In this document: positions 1-11,700 of the stretch, piece by piece
Numbering within the stretch: the stretch's first letter is position 1
Layout: every line of letters starts with the position of its first letter
From: Tenrec ecaudatus
Lineage: Eukaryota > Chordata > Mammalia > Afrosoricida > Tenrecidae
DNA: 64,000 nucleotides
NCBI RefSeq assembly: GCF_050624435.1
Contig: NC_134539.1
Coordinates: 144,928,025-144,992,024, forward strand
Direction of reading: 5' to 3'
Notes under the pieces: generated by a model
Told to the model about the DNA's origin: nothing
Database searches by the model: none
What the model saw: the letters and a program-made list of their open reading frames with translations, nothing else
Made by a program: the position numbers and the translations under genes

Positions 1-145
1 ACCTGGTCTTTATCAAAGTGCCGGAATCTGGATGCACCTGGTAGGTGGCAGGGGCTGGGGATCTACCACCTGAGCTTGGTCGTGTTTTGCAGGTAAGTCG
101 GGCAGGTTTGACTGTGAGGCTGGACCCTGGGCCTGACCGTACTCA

Positions 146-166
146 CCCCCACCCCCACCCCCACCC
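146..166 (-). repeat. G-quadruplex-prone run
   Basis: Plus strand C5-A-C5-A-C5-A-C3, so the minus strand carries four G tracts separated by single T. Confidence 0.85.
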
Positions 167-764
167 TCCTGCCTAGGAAAACCCCCCAGTGAACCACTGG
201 ACACCTGTCACCTGGATGAGGGCCTCCTGGAAACCAGCACAGTCATAGGCCACAGGAAGTCAGCTCTGAGGAGACCCAGGGCATCCTGAGGGGAGGGCAG
301 GCTGGGAGGTGTGGCTTGTCTAAGGTGCTACCTGGGGGATACCTGGGAACCCAGAGAGAAGGAAGGTCACTGGAGACGTGGGTCCTGGAGGGGTGCCGGA
401 CCACCTGGAACCCAGACAGCAGGAGGAGCTGCCTGTGGTGGGCACAGACCCAGCGTGGCACAGAATCTGCCCTCTACTCCTCTGAAAACAGCAGCCCCCC
501 CTCCTCCACTGAGCCCACACCTGTTGGCCCCGTGCACAAGTATGCTGGTCAGAACCTACCTGTTCACCCACCTCTCCACTCACTGGCCACACGGAGCGTG
601 TGTGTTCTGAAGGCTCATCTATCTCCCCAGGAGTATGTAGGAATGCGTTCCCAGAGTGCAGGGAGAGGGATGGACAAGGCTGGAGAGGTGTGCTCTCTCC
701 GTAGGGCAGATGGCTTTACTAAGTGCACAGCCTGGGGAGGAGGCTGATAAAAGTGTGCTCGGGG

Positions 765-870
765 GTCTGCCATCTCCCAACTACTAAACCAAAAGGTTGG
801 TGGTTCAAACCCTACCAGAGGTACCTTGGAGGAAAGACCAGGCAACCTGCTTCAGCCCGGTGGAGTCAGC
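765..870 (+). mobile_element. AfroSINE, 5' half
   Basis: Contains the tRNA-like head with AAAAGGTTGGTGGTTCAAAC (B box). Truncated before the tail. Confidence 0.6.
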
Positions 871-898
871 ACGCATTGGGACTGGCTGTGTGCCAAGA

Positions 899-1105
899 GG
901 AAGCCCTGGTCGTGTGGTGTAGTGATTACTCATGGGTCTGCTAACCCGGAGGTTACCAGTTTGAAACTACCAGCTGCTCCTTGGGAGAAAGACGGGACTT
1001 TCTATTCCCTGGAAGCTTCCAGTCTCGGAAACTCACAGGGGCAGTTCTACCCTGGCCTGTAGGGTCTCTGTGAGTCAGTATGGACTTGATGGTTTGGTTT
1101 TTGGT
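899..1105 (+). mobile_element. AfroSINE, near full length
   Basis: Head AGCCCTGGTCGTGTGGTG, B-box region GGTTACCAGTTTGAAAC, body GGGAGAAAGACGGGACTTTC, tail GAGTCAGTATGGACTTGATG. This is the standard layout of the dominant SINE of the window. Confidence 0.85.
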
Positions 1106-1438
1106 TACATGGCAGCAGGCTCGCATTCTCTCTCTCTGTTTGGACGGATGGCACAAACGATTCACACCGTCGGTGCTGCTCATAAAGTCCCAGGCCGAAC
1201 TCCTTGGAAGAAAGGCCCAGCGTCTGCTACCAGACAGAGTGCCCTGTGGGGCCATGGCCGCAGTGGCAGGCAGGTCAGGTCAAAATGTGACACCTTATCG
1301 TCGGATTCCCCACTTGATCCGATGGATAATCATTAAAGTTTTTAATACTGTCGGCACCGCTGCGGTTATTCTGCTTCATTCTGCCGTTCTGATTCTGGAC
1401 GTTTTTCTGTATAGAAAACCCAGGCTAGGTCCACCTAT

Positions 1439-1515
1439 CCCCATGAATCGTTTCAGAGGGGCGTGGCAGGGTAGTGGGCGTGGCAGGGCGGTGGGCGTGG
1501 TATGCTAATGGCGAG
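1439..1515. promoter_or_regulatory. Triple GGGCGTGG motif with ATGCTAAT
   Basis: GGGCGTGG occurs at about 1459-1466, 1476-1483 and 1493-1500, spaced 17 bases, followed by ATGCTAAT at 1502-1509. GGGCGTGG is a KLF/Sp-type site and ATGCTAAT is one base from the octamer. The motifs are seen; function is inference. It may equally be a short tandem repeat. Confidence 0.35.
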
Positions 1516-1699
1516 GACCAGGAAGAAGAAACAGACGCCAGCGGGATGGACAGAGGCGATGGTCCTGCAACTCTTAGGAATGCGCCTGAACTAGTGACGC
1601 CTCTGATAGGTGAATTGCGTGTTGGAGAAATTGTCAGACATAAACGGCTTTCAGAAATAAGTGAAGTTTTTTAAAAAGATTAAAAAGAGAAGAAAGAAA

Positions 1700-2060
1700 G
1701 AGCTGGCAATCCCGTGACATCACGAGGGGAGGAGTGGCGGGGCGACGGCCACATGGGGTGACTCCGTCAGAGGGGTGACCCCGCGGCAACGGCCTGCAAC
1801 CTTCTGAGCAGTGTTTCAGTCAGCAGGAGGTCACTACCTGTGAGAGTGACCCTGTCCAGGGCCTTAGTTACGGCAGCAGACACGCTCTCTGGGAGACAGG
1901 ATCCACTCTGCACCCTCTCACGGGCTCCGCCCTGCCGGAGCGGTCGCTGCCCGCCGACAGGGACGCGGGAGAGTCTTCTGGTCGTGCCCTCGCTGTTTGC
2001 TCAGCTGCCACGACTTTCAGTCACTGAGTCGGCCCGCTTGTCTTCCGCTAGAATATTGCC
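1700..2060. promoter_or_regulatory. CpG-richer patch with CRE/AP-1-like motifs
   Basis: TGACATCA at 1715-1722, TGACTCCGTCA at 1759-1769 and TGAGTC at 2025-2030, in sequence with more CpG than its surroundings and no recognised repeat. It lies downstream of CACNG5. Regulatory function is not shown. Confidence 0.3.
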
Positions 2061-2684
2061 CTCAGTACGGTAGTACTTGTGGACCCAGATCGATGATGAG
2101 TCGTCCCCCCAACTCCCCCAAGAAAGAAAGAGTCATTCAAGCAAAACAGGGAGAAAAAGGTGTAAAAAGGCTTCTGCTCAGGTATTAATAATGCTGTAAT
2201 TCAGTGTAGAAAGATTTACAAAACATTTCTGCCATTGATATCCATAGAATCTACGAAACATTCCATTTAAACAATTACAACGGTCTCACAATCTAGTCTA
2301 TGGTGAAAGCTGATCATAAATCGCTAGAGATTCTGTACAGTCTGCTAAGGGAGGAGGCTCGTGGGAGGCTTGTGGGGTGACACCAGCCTGGGTGTCACCA
2401 CTGTGGCAATCTGCCCCCAAGGGTCACAGCTCTGAAGACCTATGAAGTCCTGCCGGACACTCACTCACATGCACACACAGACACATACATACACACATCA
2501 TGGAGTCATACATGGGGAAGGAGCTCTGGGCAGGTGACACATGTGGGGTGGGGGAACATGAGCTTAGGAGGAAAGGGAAGCGGGGCAGGTGCTCCCTCCC
2601 AAGAAAGTCTCACTTAGACCACCCCCCCATTGGTTCCAGGTGGGAGGGAACCGATGGCACCCACGGCTGCTGACTCCGCATGGT

Positions 2685-2690
2685 TTTATT
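2685..2690 (-). terminator. Candidate poly(A) signal AATAAA for CACNG5
   Basis: TTTATT on the plus strand gives AATAAA on the minus strand, the first canonical signal I noticed downstream of the stop, about 2.76 kb away. The GU-rich element expected just downstream is not convincing, and the true 3' end could use another signal. Confidence 0.25.
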
Positions 2691-2754
2691 GATCTCAGGT
2701 TTACCTGTAGTCTCCGCCTCCCATTTCTGAGCATGACGGAAGAATCCATCCAGA

Positions 2755-2781
<27 letters not shown>
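2755..2781. repeat. (TG)13 microsatellite
   Basis: Uninterrupted TG run in the 3' flank of CACNG5. Shorter TG/CA runs also lie at 14971-15005, 45973-45991 and 46553-46580. Confidence 0.95.
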
Positions 2782-2786
<5 letters not shown>

Positions 2787-3274
2787 AAGTGCGCGAGGGA
2801 ACAAAAGCCCCTCCACGACCTGGCGAAGGTGTCCCAAGTGATGGTTTCTGAACCGAGTTTGTACACCTTCCTCTTTGACAACAATCTCCTGACCACGGAG
2901 ACGCTGCACATCATTCTGAGGTGACTTTCGACACGGAAAGGAGACTGGGCTGCTCACGTCTGCAGCTCAAGCCCCGTCTCAATGAGCTTGTGGTCGGAGC
3001 GGCTTCCACTGCCCATGTACTCAGGGACCAGGCCTGGCTCAGGGGCAGAGAAAAGATGTCACAGACAGGAGAGCGTGTGCCAGCAAGTCATACTGGCAGA
3101 TGATGGGAGGTGCATTTAAAGCGATGTCTTGACGAAATGGTCTCTCAGAACAGGATTCTCCTTGGCCTGGGATCTTTACGGGAGAACGAGGCTTCCATAT
3201 TATTCTCTAAGGAGTCACCCAAGAGTACAAGGCATTGCATGGGTTTGGGTTCCACTTCCTCTCCATCTGTCCTG

Positions 3275-3480
3275 GGCAGTTACAGCTCAGTGGCAGGATT
3301 CTTGCCTGTGCAGGAGACCCTGGTTCGATTCCCGCTCAATGCACCCATTTGCCAGCAAAGACTTGTGGGTTGCCGATATGCTGGATAAGATTCTGTGGAG
3401 CTTCCAGGGTTAAGACGGACTAGGAAGAAAGGCCTGGTGACCAACCTCGGAACATCAGCCGAGGAAATACACAATCTGTC
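3275..3480 (+). mobile_element. tRNA-Gly-like SINE
   Basis: The head resembles tRNA-Gly: CAGCTCAGTGGCAGGATTC (A-box side) and GGTTCGATTCCCGC (B box). The body has GTGGAGCTTCCAGGGTTAAG and ACTAGGAAGAAAGGCC. It shares the body with the copy at 26.2 kb but not with the abundant AfroSINE. It is not a functional tRNA: the acceptor stem and 3' half do not fold. Confidence 0.75.
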
Positions 3481-4140
3481 GCTGGTCGTGGAGACAGCAT
3501 TTCGCTGGGTATAGGGGTTAACAACAGTAGCATCTGTTTATAGGCAAGGATTGATCGGTCACCTACGAGGGCAATCTGGAGCGTTCTGCGTGGGGAGACT
3601 GAGGCTTTGGAAGTAGGTGCTGATGGAGCTGAGGCGGGGAAGACATAGACATAAGTATGGCCCTGGAGGAGAAGGGGCTCATTAGTTCGTGCTAGCTCTG
3701 GCTTGGACTTGCCCGCCCATCTCTCCTTCTCCACCAGTCTGTGAGAGAACTGGGGTAGCTCAGCTGGGAAGCCTCTGCCCTGCCTTATTCCTTATGCTGA
3801 TTCCCAGATTGCTCACCTGGCCCTGGGCTTTGTGCACTGAGAGGCTCACCGAATCGTCAAGACAGGAGAAGAAAGAGGAGGAGGGGGAGGAGGAGTGGGG
3901 GGGATTGGAGCACAGAGGCAGTGTTGGGTTGCCTATTGGGCCGAAGCACATCTAGGGACACACGCCTGCCCTGTTTTCCTCCCCCAGATTTCATGACAGC
4001 TTCTCCTGATCGCCTGAGCTGAGGTCTCCTTCCGTTGTTCACACTGCCCAGACCACTGAAGGCATCTTATTTGCCTACCTATGCCCGCGTGCTCAGGTCG
4101 TTGGGTGGCATAAATGGTTTGCCAGATGGCTATGCTGACA

Positions 4141-4345
4141 GAGCCCTGTGGCACCATGGTCAGCGCCCAGCTGCTCATTGAAAGGTTGGTGGTTCAAACC
4201 CACCAGGCAGTCCGTGGGAGAACGATGTGGCCATCTGCTTCCATAGTATGTACAGAAACCCTCTGGGGCAGCTCTGCTGGGTCCTGTAGGGTCGCCGTGA
4301 TTTAGAATCGATGTGACGGTGACTGGGTTTGCGTTTTGACTTTGA
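4141..4345 (+). mobile_element. AfroSINE, near full length
   Basis: Head AGCCCTGTGGCACCATGG, B box GGTTGGTGGTTCAAACCC, tail GGTCGCCGTGATTTAGAATC. A fragment of related sequence follows at about 4370-4480. Confidence 0.85.
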
Positions 4346-4954
4346 GCCCAAAGGTCAGATGTTCCGTGGCACCACAGAAGAAAAGCCTGGTGACCTCTCA
4401 GCGAAGGACACTCCACGGAGCACAGTTCTGCTCTGCCACACCCAGGGCCCCTTGAGTGGGAACTGACAGCAACGGCTCCTGACCCTTGTCCGGGAGTCAG
4501 ATCTGGATTGAACTGGTACTCCCCAAGTCCTTGGGAAGAGATGCCCAGTCTTTTCCATCTGGCTTGCTCATGCTTCATATGTACCCGGTACCCAATACAG
4601 CTCCTGCATCCCGGGTGGTCTGCGTGGTGGGATTTGAGGGCCCTGGGTGGAAAGAGTTTCTCTGGTAAGCTCCATGAGGGCAGGGCCAGTATCCGCAGGG
4701 CTTAACACGTGCCTGGAGGTATGCACACTGACCATCAAGATTTTGACTTTCTTGTGGCCAGAGCCACTTCTTTGGGTTAAGGCAGTGAAGACACCCCTGA
4801 ACTATGTTACCAAGGGGGTCCTACATCTTAATACATGAACAGCCGTTAACACCCCTTTGTGACTTCAGAGTGGTCTCAGATCCGCTCTTAACCCCTGAGG
4901 GCCAAGGCCCAGGACACCTGGGATCTGGGGGAAGGGTGGGGAGGATGCAGCCCG

Positions 4955-4987
4955 GTGTGTGTGTGTGTGCGCACGCGCGCGCGTGCA
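4955..4987. repeat. 33-bp alternating purine-pyrimidine run (TG then CG)
   Basis: A (GT)n stretch passes into GCGCACGCGCGCGCGTGC without a break in purine-pyrimidine alternation. It lies about 460 bases downstream of the CACNG5 stop, so probably in the 3'UTR. Confidence 0.9.
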
Positions 4988-5450
4988 GGTCGGGGGTGGC
5001 ACAGATGGGTGTGCTGTGCCCAAGGAAGTGATCCCAAAGAACAACAGTTTCACTAGGAACACTGCCCACTGGCTGGCCAGAAGCAACCAGGGCCCCATAG
5101 CAAAGTCCCCTTTTGGTTGAATGTCCCAGGGCACAAAAGAGGGGGCCAGGCTGGTTGGGTGCCGGTAAGGGACTGGGTGTCTTAGAAATGGGCTTGGCTG
5201 GGGGCTAGGATATGGGTGGCAGGGAGGAATATACAAGTGGATCTGCCCCTCCCTGTGCACCAGAGAGCTGCTGGCTTCTGGGGCCCAGGCCCGGAGGGTC
5301 ACCCAAGAGGTGGGCGACAGCCACGCTCTCAGCCAGCTTTCCTGCTGGCCCACTTGTTGGCGGTTACAGCTATTTTGGGGAGGAGCAGGGAGAGGGGTGG
5401 ACCAGGCAAGGAGGACTCAGGGTGGGGTGGGCTCCTGGGAGTGGGTGGGC

Positions 5451-5708
5451 TCAGCAGGGGGAGGACAGCATCTGGTCATAGTCGGGACACTTGAGCAGAG
5501 CTGGGTAGTTGCTGTTCATCTGCAGGGAGGCTTCGCTGGAGATGTCCGAGGGGCTGCGGCCGCGGACCCAGGCGTCCGGGTGGAGGAACTGGCCTGAGTA
5601 GTCGGAGCAGTTGCTCAGGCGCGGACGGTAGAAGCCGGGGTGTGGCCTGTACATGTCTTCAGCCGTGTAGCGCTTCATGAACAGGTACACGGACATCACC
5701 CCAGCACT
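5451..5708 (-). CDS. CACNG5: CACNG5 exon 6, coding part (end of TM4 and C-terminal tail)
   Basis: 258 nt including TGA, residues S191-C275. It encodes the end of TM4 (SAGVMSVYLFM) and the cytoplasmic tail with KRYTAEDMYRPHPGFYRPRL and RGRSPSDISSEASLQM. It ends QMLSSPC. The acceptor is CCCCACCGCAG|AGTGCT. The 3'UTR continues to lower coordinates; its end is not certain. Confidence 0.96.
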   Translation of the reverse strand, partial: SAGVMSVYLFMKRYTAEDMYRPHPGFYRPRLSNCSDYSGQFLHPDAWVRGRSPSDISSEASLQMNSNYPALLKCPDYDQMLSSPC

Positions 5709-8700
5709 CTGCGGTGGGGAGAAGAGAGAGGGAGCTTGCCTACTGCTGGGGCCTGGCCTCTCCCCGCCAAGGGCCCTTCTCTGTGCCGAGGGTGGGATGA
5801 TTAGTGAGTGGGACACTCTGGGTGGAGGAGACAGAGGAAGGTGAAAAAGTGACTTTTTGGAGGACGAGCAGGGAGTCATTGGAGGAATCTGCTGAGGTGA
5901 GGACAGTTAAGTGGAGGGTCCTGCTGGGTGAGGACAGTTAAGTGGAGGGTCCTGCTGGGTGAGGACAGGTAAGTGGAGGGTCCTGCTGGGTGAGGACAGG
6001 TAAGTGGAGGGTCCTGCTGGGTGAGGACAGGTAAGTGGAGGGTCCTGCTGGGTGAGGACAGTTAAGTGGAGGGTCCTGCTGGGTGAGGACAGGTAAGTGG
6101 AGGGTCCTGCTGGATGAGGACAGGTAAGTGGAGGGTCCTGCTGGGGTGAGGACAGTTAAGTGGAGGGTCCTGCTGGGGTGAGGACAGGTAAGTGGAGGGT
6201 CCTGCTGGGTGAAGGACAGCTAAGTGGAGGGACCTGCTGGGGTGAGGACAGGTAAGTGGAGGGTCCTGCTGGGTGAGGACAGGTAAGTGGAGGGTCCTGC
6301 TGGGTGAAGGACAGCTAAGTGGAGGGACCTGCTGGGGTGAGGACAGGTAAGTGGGGGGACATGCTGGATGAATAACAGGTAAGTGGAGGGTCCTGCTAGA
6401 TGAAGGACAGATATGTTGAGGATCCTGCTGGGGTGAAGACAGGTAAGTGGAGAGTCCTGCTAGATGAAGGACAGGTAAGTGGAGGGTCCTGCTGGGGTGA
6501 GGACAGGTAAGTGGAGGGACCTGCTGGATGAAGGAAGGATGCAGATAATGAAGTGAGCACCTGGGAAGAGTAGGGAGTCAGTGGAGGGACCTCCTGGGAT
6601 GAGCAGGGAGTAGAGGGCAGAATCTTCCGGGATGAAGAAGGGTCACAGATGAGATTAGTGCAGGATCCTTGTCCTTGCCCAGTGTCCTCCTCCTGCTCCC
6701 ACCCAGCCTGCTCCAGCACCCCCGGAAGGGGCTTTACCTCGGTTAAAAGGAAGGAGATGGCAGCGAAGGCGAAGGACCACCCATATTTGTAGTTGAAGTA
6801 GGTCTCTGCGTCCTTGGTCCTGTTGAGCATCTCATCATTGATACTGGAGATGTAGAGCACCAGCCCGACCACGAGGGAGAGGCCTAGGGAGACAGGTTTG
6901 GCGGGGAGGGCAGGGGGTGCTCAGTCAGCAGAGGCTGTGGTGCCAGGGATGGGGGTAGGGGAGAGGGCTGCTCGTGTGGCCCCGCTTCCCCTTCTGGTGC
7001 CACCAGCCTTGTAGTGACTCGCTCGTTGGGGAATTTGAGCAAGGTCCGGGGGCCCTCCTCCCTTGAAGACAACCACGTGCAGATCAGCGACGTGTAGATT
7101 GGCTGGTCCAAACGGCTAGTGTGCACTGGGCTGCTAACCGAGAGGTTGGCAGTTCCAGTCCACCCAGAGGTGCCTCAGAAGACAGGGCCCGGGGAGCTTC
7201 TTCTCAGAAAATCAGCCACCGAAAGCCTCTGGAGTACAGGTCCACTCGGGCTGCCAGGAGTCGGGGTCACTAGGAGTTGAACTTGGCATGAGTTGGGGCC
7301 GACTCCTTGGCAACTAGTTCAGATAACAGAGGCTGGCAGATAAGAACCCCCTTGTATGACCACCCTCTGTGTTTCTACCCACAGCTGCCCACTAGAATCA
7401 CTTGGGGGTGGGGGTTAAGATAGACTGTGTCTGAGGTCCATCCCGGGCCCTGCCATTCATTGGCCTCGGCCAGGTGGGCACTATACCGACATTGCCTTGA
7501 AAACTCACCAGGGGATGTCGATATGAACCAAGGGCAGGCAAGGCCACTGAACTGAGAAATAGCTGCTGCTGAGGACTCAGGTAGGTCCCTTTGCTGAGTC
7601 GCCAGGATCGGGAATGGCCCTCTGGCAGTAGGGGATGGCACCCTTGTGGCAGCCGACACACCCCAGGGGACATTGCCATAGGGACTAAGGCCATCGCCTC
7701 AGTTCCAACTTGGAGCAAGCCCATGGCAACAGAACCAAACACTGGCCGCTCGGCACCCACGGGGCCATGCTTGGCCCATTGTGGCAGCCATTGTGTCAAC
7801 TCGCCTCCCGAAGAGTCTTCTTTCTCATGACGCTCTGCTTCCCAAGCATGAGTCCCCCTCCTCCCCGAGGACACGTGCACAGTCTGTGAGACGAGGCATT
7901 GCCACCCTAGCCCCTAACTTCTCCCTTGAGAGCCTCGTCCTGTTGCATTTACTTCTCCACTGTCACCCATCCTTACTCGGCCCTCTGTGTCACGCACCCC
8001 CATCTGTCTGCACGGAGGGTTTTAGGCAGGAGCTCCGTCCAGACGATCTCCCAACCAACCCAACTCGCCGCCATCGAGTCGATTCCGACTCACGGCGACC
8101 CTGTGGGACAGGGTGGAACAGCCCCTGTGGGTTTCTGAGACAGCAACTCTTTACGGGAGTAGAAAGCCCCGTCTTTCTCCCAACGCACGACCACCCCACT
8201 GCCGGGGCACCTCTTCAGAAGCTGGGCCTGGAAAGCATCGCATGGGGAGCTCTCTGGGGTGCACACTCTACCTGCCATTGTGCAAAGGACTGCCGCAGGC
8301 ATCAGGCGCTACCAATTAGTAACTGTCACCGAATCAGAACATAACGGATTACTCAGTGGGGCACTGTTCAGGTTTAATTCCGCTCACATGATTTTACGGA
8401 ACTGGGGCAGCTTTAAGAGCGAGTGCTGAAGAAAAGAAATGTGAGCCAAGGCTTCCTCACCACTTCACGCAGGCTTGACACACTGCTGCCTCACACAAAC
8501 TCCCTGTATTATCGCTAGAGCAGCCGCCTCTGGTCCCCACAGCCACTGCTGAAAAGCGACAGGGGCCTTGAAGCTACAATAAGGCCTGGGAGGTTGTGAG
8601 ATGCAGAAGGACAAAGGAAGATTGGGTTGAACCTCTAAGACTCGGTGGAGAGACCATCATGGGGTGGAGTGACGAGCGGGGAGGTTGGGCTGAGAGCATT

Positions 8701-11700
8701 GCAGGGGCCCCATAAATATTTTCTAGATTGCTAGAAAGGTGAACGGATGAATTAATCGATGGGCTAGTGCGTGGAGGTGGGGAGGTGGGTGGGTGGATTA
8801 AAAACAGAGGTCAGATGTATGTATGGAAGGGAGGGAGGAACAAAGAAGATTCGCTCTCAGGGATTAGAGATTCTGATTGGCTCAGACTCAGCATTTCTTA
8901 CCCTGAACTCTTGCTCTCTGTCCTATCTCTGCTCCTTCAACTCTGTACCCCCCATGCAGAGCCCACGGAAGACACTGGCAGTCATAGTGAACATCTCTCT
9001 TAAACGCTGCAGGTGGCTGCACTCACTTCCCAATTGTCACTCGAACCTACACATTGCTTCGTACTCCACCGCCGCCCCGACGAGGTGGGCCACCATCACC
9101 TGTCTCCTTAACCACCCTGAAGGACCCTCTTGCCTTCCATCTAGCTTCCCTTCCTCCGCTCTCTGGAATGTACCATCCAAAATGCAATCTGGTCATGCCT
9201 TTTCTCAGCCTCAAATCCTTCCACGGCTTCTCACAAAGCCCCCAAATCCACCAGTTGACCTCGGATGCCCCCTGAGGGTCCCCTGAGGGTCCTCCTGAGA
9301 ATGCTCCCTGAGGCTCCTCCCCCCACTCCGGCTGTCTGAGCAGGGATTCTGTCTGCTCTCTCTCTCCCCCAGACCCTTCCTCCACATTGGAACCTACCCT
9401 CAATGTCTGACCTGAACCCCACTCCTTCTTCCTCTCCTCCCCTCCGGGAGCCTTCCCCACTGGATCCCTGCTCTGGGCTCCCTTAAGGCTCACTGCTGTT
9501 ATCACACGCACCTCTTGTGGGTGATGACCTCAGGGCATGGGATAAGGCCTGGTACCTCTCATGGATGAATGATGAAGTACAACCCGCGACAGTCCAGAAA
9601 CGCAGGCCCCTGAGAACGGGCTGAGAGGGCCCAGAACATGCAGTGTGCCTAGGAAGTGCAGGGCACAGTGGGGGTGGTGTCTTGATTTTGGATTCAAATG
9701 CCCAGCCTCTCGCTTACTTGCAAGGACCTGTACTTAAGATCCGTCTTGGTCATGGCCTCCGTTGTCCTCTTGGACATGCCACCTTGGGGGCCTCAGGGGC
9801 CCAGAGAAACCATTGAGTCGTGAATCAGTGGCTATCGGTGAATTAGAGTTAGGACGCCGAGCCCTCTCTGAGGACAATCTTAAGGCTGGGTGGCAAAGGG
9901 GCCCTAATTCCGGAGGCAGCTTGCATTGATTTCTCATGCAAGAGCTTGAAGACATTGTCCCTTCAAACCCCATCCCTTCAGTCACCCTATCAGTGAGAAC
10001 TCAAAAGTCAGGGGTGGTCTCTACGTCAGTAACAGGAAAAGGACCTGGCTCCCCACCCCAGCTCTGCCCCACCGTCTGGTCTGGGTGAACTTGCCAAATC
10101 CCTGCGAGCCTTAAGCAGCCAGCACTCCCCACAGGGCCTAGGGGTGGGCAGCAGGTATCAGAAGTCCCCTCTTGCCTGGGTCACTGACTGCTTGTCCATT
10201 GCCAGTGCCGGGAGCCTCCCCTGGTGGATAGGTGTCAGAGCCAGATGTCAGGGAAAACCCTCACAACTCACCCGAGAGGATAAAGAAGATGCCGGAGACA
10301 AAGGCCAAGATGGTCCTGTGGGGCCGGATGTGCCCGATGTTGCTCAGGATAAAGCCGATGAACATGAAGAAGAGACTCACCAGCGGGAACGGCGTGGCGG
10401 AACGGATCATCTCTAATGAGGGGAGCAAAGGAGTCAGCTTCCTGTGGCCTCACTCGCTGCTCACTCTCCCGAGGCCAGGGTCCATGGTGACATGCTACAC
10501 GCTGGCAGCGGTCTACCAGAGTCCTTCCCCCTGGCGGTGGCCCTGGAGACCTCCCAGGGCAGGCAGGGCTCGCCTCCCTGAGGCTGGGCTCCCTTCTAGT
10601 GCCCACCTCAAATACCAACACAGTCAGGTCATACGTCGGTGCCCTCTTTGGGGGTCTACACTGCTGACCAACACAGCAGCCGGTGATCTAGAAGGGCCTG
10701 GGCACCCTCTTGCTCCCCCTCCCATAGTGATACGTTACAGAAGACCAAGCGGGTGACCACCATCTACACTGAGAATGGTCCCTGGTCCGTGGGTAGCTAT
10801 TTGCCTTTTTTTTTCTTTTAAATGTATGGGCACAGCAGTTTACGCTGAGGGTCAGAACTGAGTGCCCCTGCCCTCCCCCTTCACAAACAAGCCGGGGATC
10901 ACCCCGGGGATTGCCTGCATTCCCAAGGGGGCCCACTGCGTTAGCTCTTGAGAAGCAAGCCAGTCACCCTGTTGTGCTTCCACCGAGTTAATGGCCCAGC
11001 TGGGAAGTCCAAGGTACCTACTTAGCACGTTGACCGTGGACTCGGATGTCAGCTGGGTGTTCATGGGCATCACGTACTCGATGGTGAAGCAGCGGCCCCG
11101 CTCCTCACCTGCAGAGACCAGGACCCCTCCTGAGCATGGTGTGACGTCGGCACAGCCCAGGGGTGCCAGTGCTGTGGCATCTCTGCTCCCTCTCTGCTTT
11201 TGCACAAGGACCGGATCTAAAACCCTCGGAGGGTCCCAGCCCTAGCCTGAATCTTCCCTGGACAAGCACTTCTGTACATACGGAGGTCAGTGCTGGACAT
11301 TCCCAGTGGTCACCGAAGCCTCTACCAGCTGCCCATTGCTTTCTTTGGGAATGTGGTCCAGTGGTATTGTCAGCCTGGCTCAGCTGTCCTGGAGCAGAAT
11401 CCTGGATCCTGGGTACCTACTGCTGCTGGTTTAATCAGACCCGTATAGGTCTCACAGTCTGGGGGCAGGGGGAGGGGAGATCAGTGTGGACAGCCACTCC
11501 CAAAGCAGACTCAGCAAGTGACCAGGAGGTCAGGTCTGGACATTCCCTTTTCCTGCCACCTATCTCTGGCCCAGTGGACTGAGCTGTGTGGGGCCAACTT
11601 CACTTTCCACTCCTCCCCCACCCCCAAAAGCCTCATCATAAAGCTGGGAGGACAGAACTGGGAAAACCAAGTGTCCCCTCTTCCCATGCACACACAGGTG

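Larger units (their letters stand above)
1..5450. other. 3' flank/3'UTR side of CACNG5
   Basis: Apart from the items listed, no gene is seen. Part of the segment next to 5450 must be 3'UTR of CACNG5, but its end is not fixed. 1106-2080 and 2081-3260 are mostly repeat-free. CACNG4, the next gene on this side in other mammals, is not reached. Confidence 0.6.

Noticed and set aside
3275..3345. tRNA-Gly gene
   Set aside because: A- and B-box resemblance only. No acceptor stem or complete cloverleaf, and the same sequence recurs as a SINE head.
5896..6540. CRISPR-like regular repeat array
   Set aside because: Units are directly adjacent with no unique spacers, in a vertebrate intron. It is a minisatellite.
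6396..6872. Minus frame continuing from exon 5 into the minisatellite
   Set aside because: Only the first part is real exon. The rest reads past the donor GTAAAGC into the intron and the tandem array.
9005..9520. Possible old L2-type LINE fragment
   Set aside because: Phrases such as CTGGTCATGCCTTTTCTCAG resemble L2 3' ends, but the order and orientation were not convincing enough to annotate.
10144..10416. Plus-strand 90-residue frame over exon 4
   Set aside because: Antisense shadow of the coding exon at 10272-10412.
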